From CAWDNM01 sp964521195 (GTDB lineage Bacteria > Actinomycetota > Coriobacteriia > Anaerosomatales > JAAXUF01), in contig CAZFRE010000003.1 in NCBI GenBank assembly GCA_964521195.1, positions 1 through 64,000 on the forward strand: DNA of 64,000 bases, in the 5' to 3' direction. This document shows positions 25,302 to 33,676 of the stretch, one piece after another. A program made the translations under genes and the position numbers. The notes beneath the pieces are model-generated. The model did no database searches and was not told the DNA's origin. It saw only the letters and a program-made list of their open reading frames with translations. Numbering within the stretch: position 1 is the first letter of the stretch; each line of letters opens with the position of its first letter.

Positions 25302-26099
25302 CTAGCTCCGGTCGTCCGCCGCGATCTGGCCGAGATGGTCGGGTCCGCACGCCGCGCAATCGCCGCATGATGTCGCGATGCCGCGCTCGGCCTCACGGGC
25401 CTTGCGGTCCCGGTCACGCGCCTGGATCTCGGGTACCTTGCGCGCGTAGAAGAACGGGCGCACCGGGTTGAAGGTGGGACCGTACCCCCGTGACGTGCGG
25501 TTCTCGATCGCGGCGCGGAGGTCTGCTGCGGTCGAGCCGGGGAAGATCGTGCGGCTCGTGCCGATCACCGACAGCATGTGTGCGTCACTCCCGCCGGTCG
25601 CGGCGAGACGGTCGCGGTTCGCTCGCCAGTACGAGCGGGCGCGGAAGTTCGCGGCGAGCAGCATGGGAGTCGAGTTCGCAACCTCCACCCCGTCGAACTC
25701 GACCGCGTCGTAGACCTCGGTCTCACCGCGACACAGGCCATGCTTGTGCCACCAGCGCGGCGCGTAGGGGTGGGCTGCGACGGCCAGACCGCCCTGGTCG
25801 TGGATGTCTGCGACCGTCTCGGCGGCGCTTCGGCCGGGTGCGACGAGCTTGGGTGTCCACAGCCCGAGAATGTGCCCCTGGGAGCTCTCCACCTCTTGGC
25901 CGACGACCACCTCGATGCCGTATTCGTGCGCGTATTCGGCGGCCTCGAGCGCGCCCTCGTTGGTGTTGTGATCGCAGATCGCGACGACGGACAGTTCGGT
26001 CCTGCGCACGACGAAGTCGAGCACTTCCCTCGGGGTCGCGGTCCCGTCGGAGGCCGTCGTGTGCACGTGCATGTCGGCGGCAGAGTATCCGGTACGCAT
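25302..26099 (-). CDS. PHP domain phosphoesterase
   Basis: The 265-residue protein has the PHP metal-binding motifs in order: DMHVHTTASDG (residues 9-19), AICDHNT, a Glu in VVVGQEVESS, HP in AVAAHPYA and the C-terminal GGSDAH. Such proteins are phosphatases or nucleases acting on phosphate esters; the substrate is unknown. A cysteine pair CGDCAAC is added at the C-terminus. TAGTAT on the minus strand (26114-26109) ends 9 bases before ATG and no ribosome binding site is visible, so translation may be leaderless. Confidence 0.83.
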   Translation of the reverse strand: MRTGYSAADMHVHTTASDGTATPREVLDFVVRRTELSVVAICDHNTNEGALEAAEYAHEYGIEVVVGQEVESSQGHILGLWTPKLVAPGRSAAETVADIHDQGGLAVAAHPYAPRWWHKHGLCRGETEVYDAVEFDGVEVANSTPMLLAANFRARSYWRANRDRLAATGGSDAHMLSVIGTSRTIFPGSTAADLRAAIENRTSRGYGPTFNPVRPFFYARKVPEIQARDRDRKAREAERGIATSCGDCAACGPDHLGQIAADDRS

Positions 26100-26201
26100 A
26101 GCGTGCTGATACTAGCACGCGTCCGCCGTGTCAGCAGCGGTCGAGAGGCGCTGCGCTACACTTCTGTCACCTTCAGAACCGACCCGCCGAGGAGTACGCG
26201 C

Positions 26202-27239
26202 GTGCGCACCGACGATTTCGACTACGACCTGCCCAGCGGCATGATCGCTCAGGAGCCCGCGCAGCCTCGTGACAGCTGCAGGTTGCTGGTACTCGACCGC
26301 GCGAGCGGCCAGGTCGATCATCGGCTGTTCTCCGACATCGTCGACTACCTCGGGGACGGGGATGTGCTGGTCGTCAACGAGACGCGGGTGCTGCCGGCGC
26401 GGCTGAAGGGCGTCAAGGACGAAACGGGTGGCGCGGTCGAGGTCTTGCTGTTGCGCGAGAGCTACACGAACGCGTGGGAGTGCCTCGTCAAGCCGGGCAG
26501 ACGGCTCAAGCCGGGCGCGAAGATGGTGTTCGCCGACGGCGCGATGACGGGGTTGGTGGTTGACACCATCGACGAGAGCGGTGGTCGGCTGATCCAGTTC
26601 ACGGTTTCTGCGGGAGAGTCGTTCCTCGACATCGTGCATCGAATCGGGGAGCTCCCCCTCCCGCCGTATATCACGCGCACCGTGGATGACCCCGAGCTCT
26701 ATCAGACCGTGTTCTCGCGCGAAGAGCGCTCGGCGGCGGCGCCGACGGCCGGGCTCCACTTCACCCCCGAGTTGCTCGAGCGCATCGCCGCAGCGGGCGT
26801 CCGCATCGAGTCAGTCGAGCTCGATGTCGGGATCGACACGTTCCGGCCGGTCGCCGAGGACGACCCCGAACTGCATCACATCCACACCGAACACTTCCGC
26901 GTGCCCGCGCGCGTCGCTGAGGCGGTCAACGAAGCCAAGACCCAAGGGCGGCGCGTGGTTGCGGTCGGCACAACGGCAGTGAGGGCGCTGGAGAGTGCGT
27001 TCGACGACGAGCTCGGGGAGGTGGTCGCCGCCCAAGGGGCGACCTCGCTCTACATCCTGCCCGGCTACCGCTTCAACGTGGTCGACGCGATGGTGACGAA
27101 CTTCCATGTCCCGCGGTCGACACTGCTGATGATGGTGAGCGCTTTCGCGGGCAGGGGTCAGGTCATGCGCACCTACGAACTCGCCAAAGCCGAGCGCTAC
27201 CGCTTCCTGTCGTTCGGCGACGCGATGCTCATCATCTAG
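26202..27239 (+). CDS. queA: tRNA preQ1(34) S-adenosylmethionine ribosyltransferase-isomerase
   Basis: The 345-residue enzyme transfers the ribosyl part of S-adenosylmethionine to preQ1 in tRNA, giving epoxyqueuosine. Recognised from FDYDLPSGMIAQEPAQPRD at the N-terminus, NETRVLPARLKG, FSREERSAAAPTAGLHFT in the middle and YRFLSFGDAMLI at the C-terminus. The GTG start has GAGGAG upstream; TACACT at 26157-26162 is the likely -10. The stop overlaps the stop of the convergent anti-sigma gene. It acts with Tgt (28992) and QueH (24649). Confidence 0.95.
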   Translation: MRTDDFDYDLPSGMIAQEPAQPRDSCRLLVLDRASGQVDHRLFSDIVDYLGDGDVLVVNETRVLPARLKGVKDETGGAVEVLLLRESYTNAWECLVKPGRRLKPGAKMVFADGAMTGLVVDTIDESGGRLIQFTVSAGESFLDIVHRIGELPLPPYITRTVDDPELYQTVFSREERSAAAPTAGLHFTPELLERIAAAGVRIESVELDVGIDTFRPVAEDDPELHHIHTEHFRVPARVAEAVNEAKTQGRRVVAVGTTAVRALESAFDDELGEVVAAQGATSLYILPGYRFNVVDAMVTNFHVPRSTLLMMVSAFAGRGQVMRTYELAKAERYRFLSFGDAMLII

Positions 27240-28345
27240 GGAGTCGCTCGCACCCACCACGTCCAGTTGGGGTTGCCGGCAGCCGGATCGCTCGTGGTCG
27301 TGCCGGGCGGTATCGCGATGCCCGCGCGCCGGTCGGTCCCGAGCCGGTGGTAGACGAGCGTGCCCGACGCGTCCTGCCCGTCGAACTCGAACGTCGGTGA
27401 GCCGTCGAGGTTGTTCTCCGGGATGGGCTTCGGAATTGAGGCGGGCAGGGTGGGCCATGCTCCGTAGCCGCCGAGTTCGGCGCTCTGCATGAAGTAGTCG
27501 GTCTCCAGATACCGGCGCTGCACGATCCTGAACGGCTGCAGCTCGTGCGAGTCGTTCGCGACGTAGATGTAGGCGGAGTCAGGTCCTCGCTGGACCTGTC
27601 GGCTCGTCGGCGGCAGGTTCGAGTCGAAGGTGAGTTGCGTCTGCCCGCCAGGCTTGAGCTGTTCGGATTCGGGCACGGCGGCATTGGGGTCGAGCACGTA
27701 GACCGCGCCTTCGTACAGCGTGTACATGTTCGCCGAGACGGACGACACCGCGCCGGCGGCATCAGCCGGCGCAGACTCCGCGCCCAGCTGCATGGCGGCC
27801 TCAGGTGCGGGCGCCGGCACCGCGGCGTCACTCGTCGAGGCCGTGCGATTCGAGGATCCCGTCGCGAGTCGCATGATGCCCAGCGCCGCGGTGATGCTGA
27901 CGACGACGAGAAGCACGGCTGCGGCACCGCCCCATGCGATGAGCTGTCGGCGATCGAGTCGCCCGCCCACGCTGACCCGCGGCGTCGACAGCGGCTCCGG
28001 GATGTACCCCGGCATCGCCTCGCCGGGCGCGCCGGAATCGGCGTCGGACCCGGTATCGACTTCGCTCGCGGCAGAGATCCCCGCACCGTCGGCGGTCGCG
28101 CCCGCGTCGACCGCCTGCGAGGCCGCGGCCGCTTCGGCCCGGACCGTCGCCATGATACGGTCGGGCAGGTCACTCGGGGGCGGCGGCGGGACCGCTCGGC
28201 GGATCGCGCTCAGCGCGCGTACGTACTGGCCGCACTGTGGGCAGTCGCGACAGTGGGTCTTAGCTGCTTCGAGCGCGGCGGCATCGACGGGATGGCCGTC
28301 GAGGGCCTCGCTGATGAGCGCTTGTGCCTGGATGCAGTCCATCAT
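27236..28345 (-). CDS. Membrane anti-sigma factor with zinc finger (partner of the ECF sigma factor)
   Basis: The 369-residue protein has an N-terminal zinc-binding anti-sigma domain with the ZAS motif H-x3-C-x2-C (H31, C35, C38), an Ala/Asp-rich linker, one membrane helix near 135-160 (LIAWGGAAAVLLVVVSITAAL) and a large extracytoplasmic domain. The outer domain is not recognised and probably senses the signal. Its start overlaps the sigma factor stop by four bases, the standard arrangement for ECF sigma/anti-sigma pairs. Confidence 0.85.
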   Translation of the reverse strand: MMDCIQAQALISEALDGHPVDAAALEAAKTHCRDCPQCGQYVRALSAIRRAVPPPPPSDLPDRIMATVRAEAAAASQAVDAGATADGAGISAASEVDTGSDADSGAPGEAMPGYIPEPLSTPRVSVGGRLDRRQLIAWGGAAAVLLVVVSITAALGIMRLATGSSNRTASTSDAAVPAPAPEAAMQLGAESAPADAAGAVSSVSANMYTLYEGAVYVLDPNAAVPESEQLKPGGQTQLTFDSNLPPTSRQVQRGPDSAYIYVANDSHELQPFRIVQRRYLETDYFMQSAELGGYGAWPTLPASIPKPIPENNLDGSPTFEFDGQDASGTLVYHRLGTDRRAGIAIPPGTTTSDPAAGNPNWTWWVRATP

Positions 28346-28884
28346 GCACCTCCCGCGCCCATGCCCAGCGCGTGCGCGAGCGAGCGGCGCGCCCTGAACA
28401 CGCGTGACTTCACGGTACCCGCCGGGACGCCGAGCTGGTCGGCCGCCTCGGCGTACGTCAGACCGAAGAGCGCCACCGCCGAGAACGCATCACGGTCCTC
28501 CGGCTGCAGTGTCGCCATCGCCGCCTCGACCGACGCGGTCAACGCGACCTCATCGGCGAGGTCGCCGGGAAGCGCAACGGTGTCGAACACCTCCACCGGG
28601 GCGGGACGGTGCTTGCTCGCGCGCGCGGCGTCGAGGCATGCATTCCGGGTCACCCGGTGCAGCCACGTGGAGAATCTGGCGCGTTCATCGAACGTTGCGA
28701 GCGAGCGGTACACCTTGATCCAAACCTCCTGAGCGACGTCCTCCGCCGTGGTCGGGTCGCCGAAGAATCGGAGCGCATGCGCGTAGACGGCACCGGTGTG
28801 CGCGCGGACGAGCGCTTCGAAGGCGTCGAGGTCGCCGTCGACCGCGGCACGGATGCGCATGTCGTCTGCTGCGTGTTCGGTCAT
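28342..28884 (-). CDS. ECF-type RNA polymerase sigma factor
   Basis: The 180-residue sigma-70-family factor contains only regions 2 and 4. Region 2 shows ALRFFGDPTTAEDVAQEVWIKVY-like sequence and RARFSTWLHRVTRN; region 4 shows LTYAEAADQLGVPAGTVKSRVFRARR, the helix-turn-helix for the -35. It is followed, with a four-base overlap, by its zinc-finger anti-sigma factor. A GAACC-N16-CGTC element just upstream could be its own target. GGAG precedes ATG. Confidence 0.92.
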   Translation of the reverse strand: MTEHAADDMRIRAAVDGDLDAFEALVRAHTGAVYAHALRFFGDPTTAEDVAQEVWIKVYRSLATFDERARFSTWLHRVTRNACLDAARASKHRPAPVEVFDTVALPGDLADEVALTASVEAAMATLQPEDRDAFSAVALFGLTYAEAADQLGVPAGTVKSRVFRARRSLAHALGMGAGGA

Positions 28885-28898
28885 GTCGCTCCAGATAG

Positions 28899-28924
28899 GA
28901 CGCGCGGCGCTCGCGCAAGGTTCG
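28899..28924 (-). promoter_or_regulatory. Candidate ECF-type autoregulated promoter
   Basis: On the minus strand CGAACC (28924-28919) and CGTC (28902-28899) are 16 bases apart, 14 bases before the sigma factor ATG. The motif resembles GGAAC/CGTC promoters of many ECF groups. CGTC is common in GC-rich DNA, so this is tentative. Confidence 0.35.
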
Positions 28925-28978
28925 CGTGTCTGTAGTCTAGCAGCGCGTCACGCCGCCCCGCGCGACACCGCGCTTCGG

Positions 28979-28984
28979 TACAAT
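28979..28984 (+). promoter_or_regulatory. -10 element of tgt next to the start codon
   Basis: TACAAT ends 7 bases before the tgt ATG, so transcription would begin at or next to the A of ATG. No ribosome binding site is visible. This fits leaderless translation. Confidence 0.5.
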
Positions 28985-28991
28985 CGCCCCT

Positions 28992-30113
28992 ATGACACTC
29001 TTCGATTTCGAACTGCTCGCCACCGATACCGATACATCGGCGCGGCGCGCCAGCTTCCGGACCGCCCACGGCCCCGTCGAGACACCCGTCTTCATGCCTG
29101 TCGGCACGCGCGCGACCGTCAAGGGTGTGACCACCCCGCAGCTGCACCAGCTCGGCGCGCAGGTTCTGCTTTCCAACACGTATCACTTGTTCCTGCGTCC
29201 CGGCTCCGACATCGTGCGCGAGGCCGGCGGGCTTCACCGCTTCATGAACTGGGACCGCGCGATCCTCACCGATTCCGGCGGCTTCCAGATCTTCAGCCTC
29301 GCCGACACCCTCAAGCTCACCGACGACGGCGTGGAGTTCAGGTCGATCATCGACGGCACGAAGCACTTCTGGTCGCCCGAGGACAACATGCGCGTCCAGG
29401 AGGACCTCGGCGCCGACATCATCATGCAGCTCGACCAGTGCCCGCCGTACCCCGCCGAGCGCGAGTTCGTGGCGACCGCCGTGCGCCGGAGTGCGGACTG
29501 GGCCGCCCGCTGCAAGGCCGCGCACCGCCGGGAGAACCAAGCGCTGTTCGGCATCGTGCAGGGGGGCGTGTTCGAGGACCTGCGCCTCGAGAGCGTGGAG
29601 CGCCTCACCGAGCTCGAGCTGCCCGGCTACGGCATCGGCGGCTACTCCGTAGGCGAGCCGCACGATCTCATGCTCGAGTCGCTCGGGCCGGTGTGCGATG
29701 CGATGCCGGCCAACAAGCCGCGCTACCTCATGGGCGTCGGCAACCCCACGACCATCCTTCAGGCGATCGGGCTTGGCGTCGACATGTTCGACTGTGTGCT
29801 GCCGACGAGGACGGCGAGGATGGGAACCGCGTTCTCCTCGGCGGGGCGGATGAACCTGAAGAACGCGCAGTACGCGCGGGACTTCGGTCCGCTGGATCCC
29901 GCGTGCACCTGCCCGGTGTGCTCGGAGTATTCGCGTGCGTACCTGCGGCATCTGGTGAGCACCAAGGAGATCTTGGCATCGGTGCTGCTTTCCGTTCACA
30001 ACCTGCACTTCCTGCTCGACCTGACCGCCCGCGCGCGTGTGGCCATCGAGGAGGCGCGGTACGGGGCGTTCCTGCGTGAGTGGCTCGCTTCGCCCGCAGC
30101 CGACGACTACTGA
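28992..30113 (+). CDS. tgt: tRNA-guanine transglycosylase
   Basis: The 373-residue TIM-barrel enzyme exchanges guanine 34 for preQ1 in tRNAs with GUN anticodons. Visible are ILTDSGGFQIFSL with an active-site Asp, the substrate loop LFGIVQGGVFEDLR, YLMGVGNP and the C-terminal zinc site in CTCPVC with the later His. Length is normal. It starts the likely tgt-yajC-HD-secD-secF cluster, an order often seen in bacteria. Confidence 0.97.
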   Translation: MTLFDFELLATDTDTSARRASFRTAHGPVETPVFMPVGTRATVKGVTTPQLHQLGAQVLLSNTYHLFLRPGSDIVREAGGLHRFMNWDRAILTDSGGFQIFSLADTLKLTDDGVEFRSIIDGTKHFWSPEDNMRVQEDLGADIIMQLDQCPPYPAEREFVATAVRRSADWAARCKAAHRRENQALFGIVQGGVFEDLRLESVERLTELELPGYGIGGYSVGEPHDLMLESLGPVCDAMPANKPRYLMGVGNPTTILQAIGLGVDMFDCVLPTRTARMGTAFSSAGRMNLKNAQYARDFGPLDPACTCPVCSEYSRAYLRHLVSTKEILASVLLSVHNLHFLLDLTARARVAIEEARYGAFLREWLASPAADDY

Positions 30114-30239
30114 GTCGCTCGCGAGTCAGATTCGTTCAGAATCGGATGCCGCGGCTCTTCAATCGTGCGCCGGGTGCGGGTATGATTGGGCGTCGGCCGT
30201 CCCGGTAGGGGCGGCGTTCATTCGGAAAGGGTGTCGTTC

Positions 30240-30605
30240 ATGTCTGGACAGGGCGGTCTTGCGAGCTTCCTTCCACTGATCCTGCTCTTCGTGGCAGCGT
30301 GGTTCCTGCTCATCCGACCGCAGCAGAAGCGCGCCAGGGAGCAGTCGGAGATGCTGTCTCGGCTCAAGGCGGGCGACGAGGTCATGACCGCAGGTGGCAT
30401 CTACGCCACAGTGGTTTCAGTGGGCGAGGAGCGGGTCCGCATCGCCATCGCCGACGGCTCCGAACTCGAGGTGGCCCGCCAGGCCGTTCGCGACATCCTC
30501 TCCAGCGCGCTTGACGAGAGTGATGACGACGAGCCGGACGCCGATGAGGACGATACGGAGTCGGAGGAGTCCGGCACGGACGTCGAGGCCGAGGGCGACA
30601 AGTAA
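30240..30605 (+). CDS. yajC: Preprotein translocase accessory subunit YajC
   Basis: The 121-residue protein has one N-terminal membrane helix (FLPLILLFVAAWFLLI), then RPQQKRAREQ and the conserved KAGDEVMTAGGIYATV. YajC associates with SecDF to help protein export. The acidic C-terminal tail (from about 85) is longer than usual. GAAAGGG precedes ATG 30240; TATGAT at 30181-30186 is a possible -10. The HD-domain gene follows after two bases. Confidence 0.93.
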   Translation: MSGQGGLASFLPLILLFVAAWFLLIRPQQKRAREQSEMLSRLKAGDEVMTAGGIYATVVSVGEERVRIAIADGSELEVARQAVRDILSSALDESDDDEPDADEDDTESEESGTDVEAEGDK

Positions 30606-30607
30606 CG

Positions 30608-31300
30608 ATGCCAGAGCCTGTGTCCCCGTCACTCGCGAGCCACGTCTCCCTTGAGGTCGTTCAGAACGATCCCGAGCTGCTCGCCTACATCGAGATGGGC
30701 GACAACTACCTGGGTGCGATCGGATTCACGGAACACGGTCTGCGTCACGCGAACCTCACCGCACACATCGCGAGCAACATCCTCCGGCGGCTGGGCTACG
30801 ACGACCGGGTCGCCGAAGTCGCTGCTATCGCGGGCTTCATGCACGACATCGGCAACTGCGTCTCGCGCGATGCGCACTGGATCTCATCGGCGTTCCTGGC
30901 CAGGGATGCGCTCGCTCGCCTGGGGATGGCGTACGCCGACATCGCTATGGTGATGAACGCGGTCGGCAACCACGAGGAGGATGCATCGGATCCCGCCACA
31001 CCGGCGGCGGCCGCTGTCGCGCTGGCCGACAAGGCGGACGTGCATCACACTCGGGTGCGCAACACGGATCCGGCCACGTACGACATTCACGACCGCGTGA
31101 ACTACGCGTCCAAGCGAAGTTTCCTGCGCGTCGACTCAGACTCGCGTATGCTCACTCTCGAAATCGAGATAGACACGACCGAGATCCGACTCATGGAGTA
31201 CTTCGAGATCTTCCTCGAGCGCATGCAGTTGTGTCGCCGTGCGGCGGCCGTGCTCGACGCGGAATTCTCGTTGGTGATCAACGGCACGAAGCTCCTGTAG
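30608..31300 (+). CDS. HD-domain phosphohydrolase
   Basis: The 230-residue protein has the HD metal motif: TEHGLRHANL, GFMHDIGNC (HD pair, about residues 78-79) and ALADKADV with the last Asp. Such enzymes cleave phosphate esters of nucleotides, often signalling ones, but the substrate is not evident. It lies between yajC and secD with gaps of 2 and 36 bases, so it is co-transcribed with the export genes; a functional link is only inferred from this. Confidence 0.85.
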   Translation: MPEPVSPSLASHVSLEVVQNDPELLAYIEMGDNYLGAIGFTEHGLRHANLTAHIASNILRRLGYDDRVAEVAAIAGFMHDIGNCVSRDAHWISSAFLARDALARLGMAYADIAMVMNAVGNHEEDASDPATPAAAAVALADKADVHHTRVRNTDPATYDIHDRVNYASKRSFLRVDSDSRMLTLEIEIDTTEIRLMEYFEIFLERMQLCRRAAAVLDAEFSLVINGTKLL

Positions 31301-31336
31301 CAGGGAGTCGACCCGCAGGGCAAGGAAGGCAGGAGA

Positions 31337-32698
31337 ATGGACCCGAAGCAGCGCAACTACCTGTATCTCGCGATAATCGCGATCCTCGTGATCGGATCGT
31401 GGGTGTTGTTCACCCCGCTCGGCACGAAGATCAAGCAGGGCCTCGACATCCAGGGCGGCGTTTCGGTCATCTTGACCGCAGAGCCCAAGCCCGGCCAGCA
31501 GCTCACCAACGACGACATGGATCGGGCCGAGCTGATCATCCGCAACCGCGTGGACAAGCTGGGCGCGTCGGAAACGAGCATCCAGCGTCAGGGGCAGGAC
31601 TCGATGCTCGTGCAGATGCCTGGTCTCAAGAACCGGGACGAGGCGCTCAAGATCATCAACGAGACGGGTCTGCTCGAATTCGTCGATGTCGCGTCGATCA
31701 CGGACAGCGCCGCTGTCGCAGCACTGAGCGATCCACAGACATCCGAGGGATACAAGCTCAAGGAGGGCACCTACACCGCCCTCATGACGGGGTCCGTCGT
31801 CAAGAGCTCCTCGGTCGCCCAGGACCCGACGACCGGCAAGATCGAGGTCAACGTCGTGATGAACGCCGACGGGACCAAGACGTGGGCGGAGTACACCACC
31901 GCGAACGTGGGCAAGCAGATCGCCATCGTACTCGACGGCGTCGTCAAGTCCGCACCGGTGGTGAACGAGCCCATCACGGGTGGACAGACCGCGATCAGCG
32001 GCTCGTTCACGCCGCAGGAGGCGAAGTCGCTTTCGACGGTGCTGCAGACCGGCGCGCTGCCCGTGAAGCTCGTTCCGCAGGACACGCGAACCGTCGGCCC
32101 GACCCTTGGGCAGGAGTCGCTTCGTCAGGGGCTCATGGCCGTTCTCGTCGGCATGGCCATCGTCGCCGTCTACCTGATCATCTTCTATCGCGGCCTCGGC
32201 GTGATCTCGGTGGCGGCGATGTTCGTGTTCGGCTCCATCTACCTGGGTATCCTGGCTGTGCTCTCGCAGTTCGGCCTCTTCGCGCTCACCCTGCCGGGCA
32301 TCGCCGGCGTCGTGCTGACGATCGGCATCGCAGCGGACAGCTCGATTCTCATCAACGAGCGGTTCCAAGAAGAGATACGCATGGGCAAGACGTACCGCTC
32401 GGCTGCCCAGTCGGGGACCCGCCACGCGATCGGCACCTCGATCGACGCCGACCTTGTGACCTTCGTTTCGGGCGTGGTGCTGTTCATCGTCGCGATCGGG
32501 CCGGTCAAGGGCTTCGCGCTGACCCTGATGCTCGGTATCGCGTGTGACATCCTCATGATGATCCTGTTCAAGCGCCCGATGGTGATCCTGCTCGCCGAGA
32601 GCGTGATTCCCAAGGCTCCTGCCCTGTGGGGCGTCCCGAAGGAGGCGGTCGCGACCGTCGGTGCGGCTTCCAAGAAGGGGGGTGCCTCCCGTGGCTAG
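31337..32698 (+). CDS. secD: Protein translocase subunit SecD
   Basis: The 453-residue RND-type membrane protein uses the proton gradient to aid late steps of Sec export. An N-terminal helix is followed by GLDIQGGVSVILTAEP (the D1 signature), the periplasmic domain with QMPGLKNRDEALKII, and a six-helix membrane part with VGMAIVAVYLIIFYRGLG and TIGIAADSSILINERFQEE. It is a compact SecD. GGCAGGAG is the ribosome binding site. secF begins within its last codons. Confidence 0.96.
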   Translation: MDPKQRNYLYLAIIAILVIGSWVLFTPLGTKIKQGLDIQGGVSVILTAEPKPGQQLTNDDMDRAELIIRNRVDKLGASETSIQRQGQDSMLVQMPGLKNRDEALKIINETGLLEFVDVASITDSAAVAALSDPQTSEGYKLKEGTYTALMTGSVVKSSSVAQDPTTGKIEVNVVMNADGTKTWAEYTTANVGKQIAIVLDGVVKSAPVVNEPITGGQTAISGSFTPQEAKSLSTVLQTGALPVKLVPQDTRTVGPTLGQESLRQGLMAVLVGMAIVAVYLIIFYRGLGVISVAAMFVFGSIYLGILAVLSQFGLFALTLPGIAGVVLTIGIAADSSILINERFQEEIRMGKTYRSAAQSGTRHAIGTSIDADLVTFVSGVVLFIVAIGPVKGFALTLMLGIACDILMMILFKRPMVILLAESVIPKAPALWGVPKEAVATVGAASKKGGASRG

Positions 32699-33599
32699 GT
32701 TCAACATCGACTTCATGGGGCATCGTCGCTGGATGTTCGCCTTCTCGGCGGTGCTCATCGTCATCTCGATCGGCTCACTCGCCATCAAGGGCCTGACCCT
32801 TGGAGTCGAGTTCAGGGGCGGCACGGTCATCACGATCACCGACGCGGACAACGTGACGGAGGGTGCGATCAGCGAGGCGTTCATCGCTGCGGGCGCAGAG
32901 AACCCGGCAGTCCAGTCGAGCGTCGACAAGGGCGTGACGGGCTACATCATCCGCACAGAGTCCATCGATCCCGTCACCGTGAACGCTCAGGTCGCCAAGG
33001 CCGCCGAGGCCACGGGTCTGCAGGCCGATCGGTTCCAGGTCACGACGATCGGCCCGGGTTGGGGCAAGAGCGTGACTGACAGCGCGGTGCTCGCCTTCGC
33101 CCTCTCGCTTGCCGCGATCGCGCTCTACGTGTCGATTCGATTCGAGTACAAGATGTCGGCCACCGCGATGTTCAACATCGTGCACGACCTCATCATCACG
33201 CTCGGCATCTACTCGCTGGCCGGTCTCGAGGTCACGCCGAACACCGTCGCGGCCCTGTTGACGATTCTCGGCTACTCGCTGTATGACACGATCGTCGTGT
33301 TCCACCGCATCAAGGAGAACACGCAGGGCCTCGTCAAGCAGTCCTTCATGAGCATGGCGAACGAGTCGATCAACGAGGTCTTCGTTCGCTCCGTGAACAC
33401 CGCTGCCACCGGCCTGATCCCGGTTCTCTCGCTGCTGATCTTCGGCGGCCCGACGCTCAAGGACTTCTCGGCGGCACTGACCATCGGCTTGCTCGTGGGC
33501 GCCTACTCGTCCATCGGTGTCGCGGCTCCGCTGTACGCCATGTGGAAGGAGACGGAGCCGAAGTACAAGGCCCTGGCGAAGAAGTTCGCCAACGCCTGA
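32691..33599 (+). CDS. secF: Protein translocase subunit SecF
   Basis: The 302-residue partner of SecD has the signature GVEFRGGTVITITDA in the D1-like region and six membrane helices, with TILGYSLYDTIVVFHRIKEN and RSVNTAATGLIPVLSLLIFGG. The GTG start at 32691 overlaps the secD end by eight bases and has AAGGGGGGTG upstream. A strong hairpin follows the stop, closing the tgt-yajC-HD-secDF cluster. Confidence 0.96.
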   Translation: MARFNIDFMGHRRWMFAFSAVLIVISIGSLAIKGLTLGVEFRGGTVITITDADNVTEGAISEAFIAAGAENPAVQSSVDKGVTGYIIRTESIDPVTVNAQVAKAAEATGLQADRFQVTTIGPGWGKSVTDSAVLAFALSLAAIALYVSIRFEYKMSATAMFNIVHDLIITLGIYSLAGLEVTPNTVAALLTILGYSLYDTIVVFHRIKENTQGLVKQSFMSMANESINEVFVRSVNTAATGLIPVLSLLIFGGPTLKDFSAALTIGLLVGAYSSIGVAAPLYAMWKETEPKYKALAKKFANA

Positions 33600-33628
33600 T
33601 CGCGCGCTTCGCACGTGGAATGAATCGC

Positions 33629-33660
33629 ACGGGGCCGGCACGCATGCGTGTCGGCCCCGT
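33629..33660 (+). terminator. Hairpin after secF
   Basis: A 14-bp stem with one G-U pair (33629-33642 with 33647-33660, loop CATG) is followed by CGTCT. It overlaps the region where the -35 of the next gene would lie. No long T-run follows. Confidence 0.65.
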
Positions 33661-33676
33661 CGTCTAGGATGGGGAC

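Noticed and set aside
26163..26201. Possible preQ1 riboswitch before queA (and before tgt)
   Set aside because: The queA leader is short and lacks the A-rich preQ1 aptamer pattern; tgt appears to have no leader.
31301..32929. Long minus-strand open frame opposite secD
   Set aside because: It is antisense to a well-supported SecD gene and shows no domain; typical GC-rich shadow frame.
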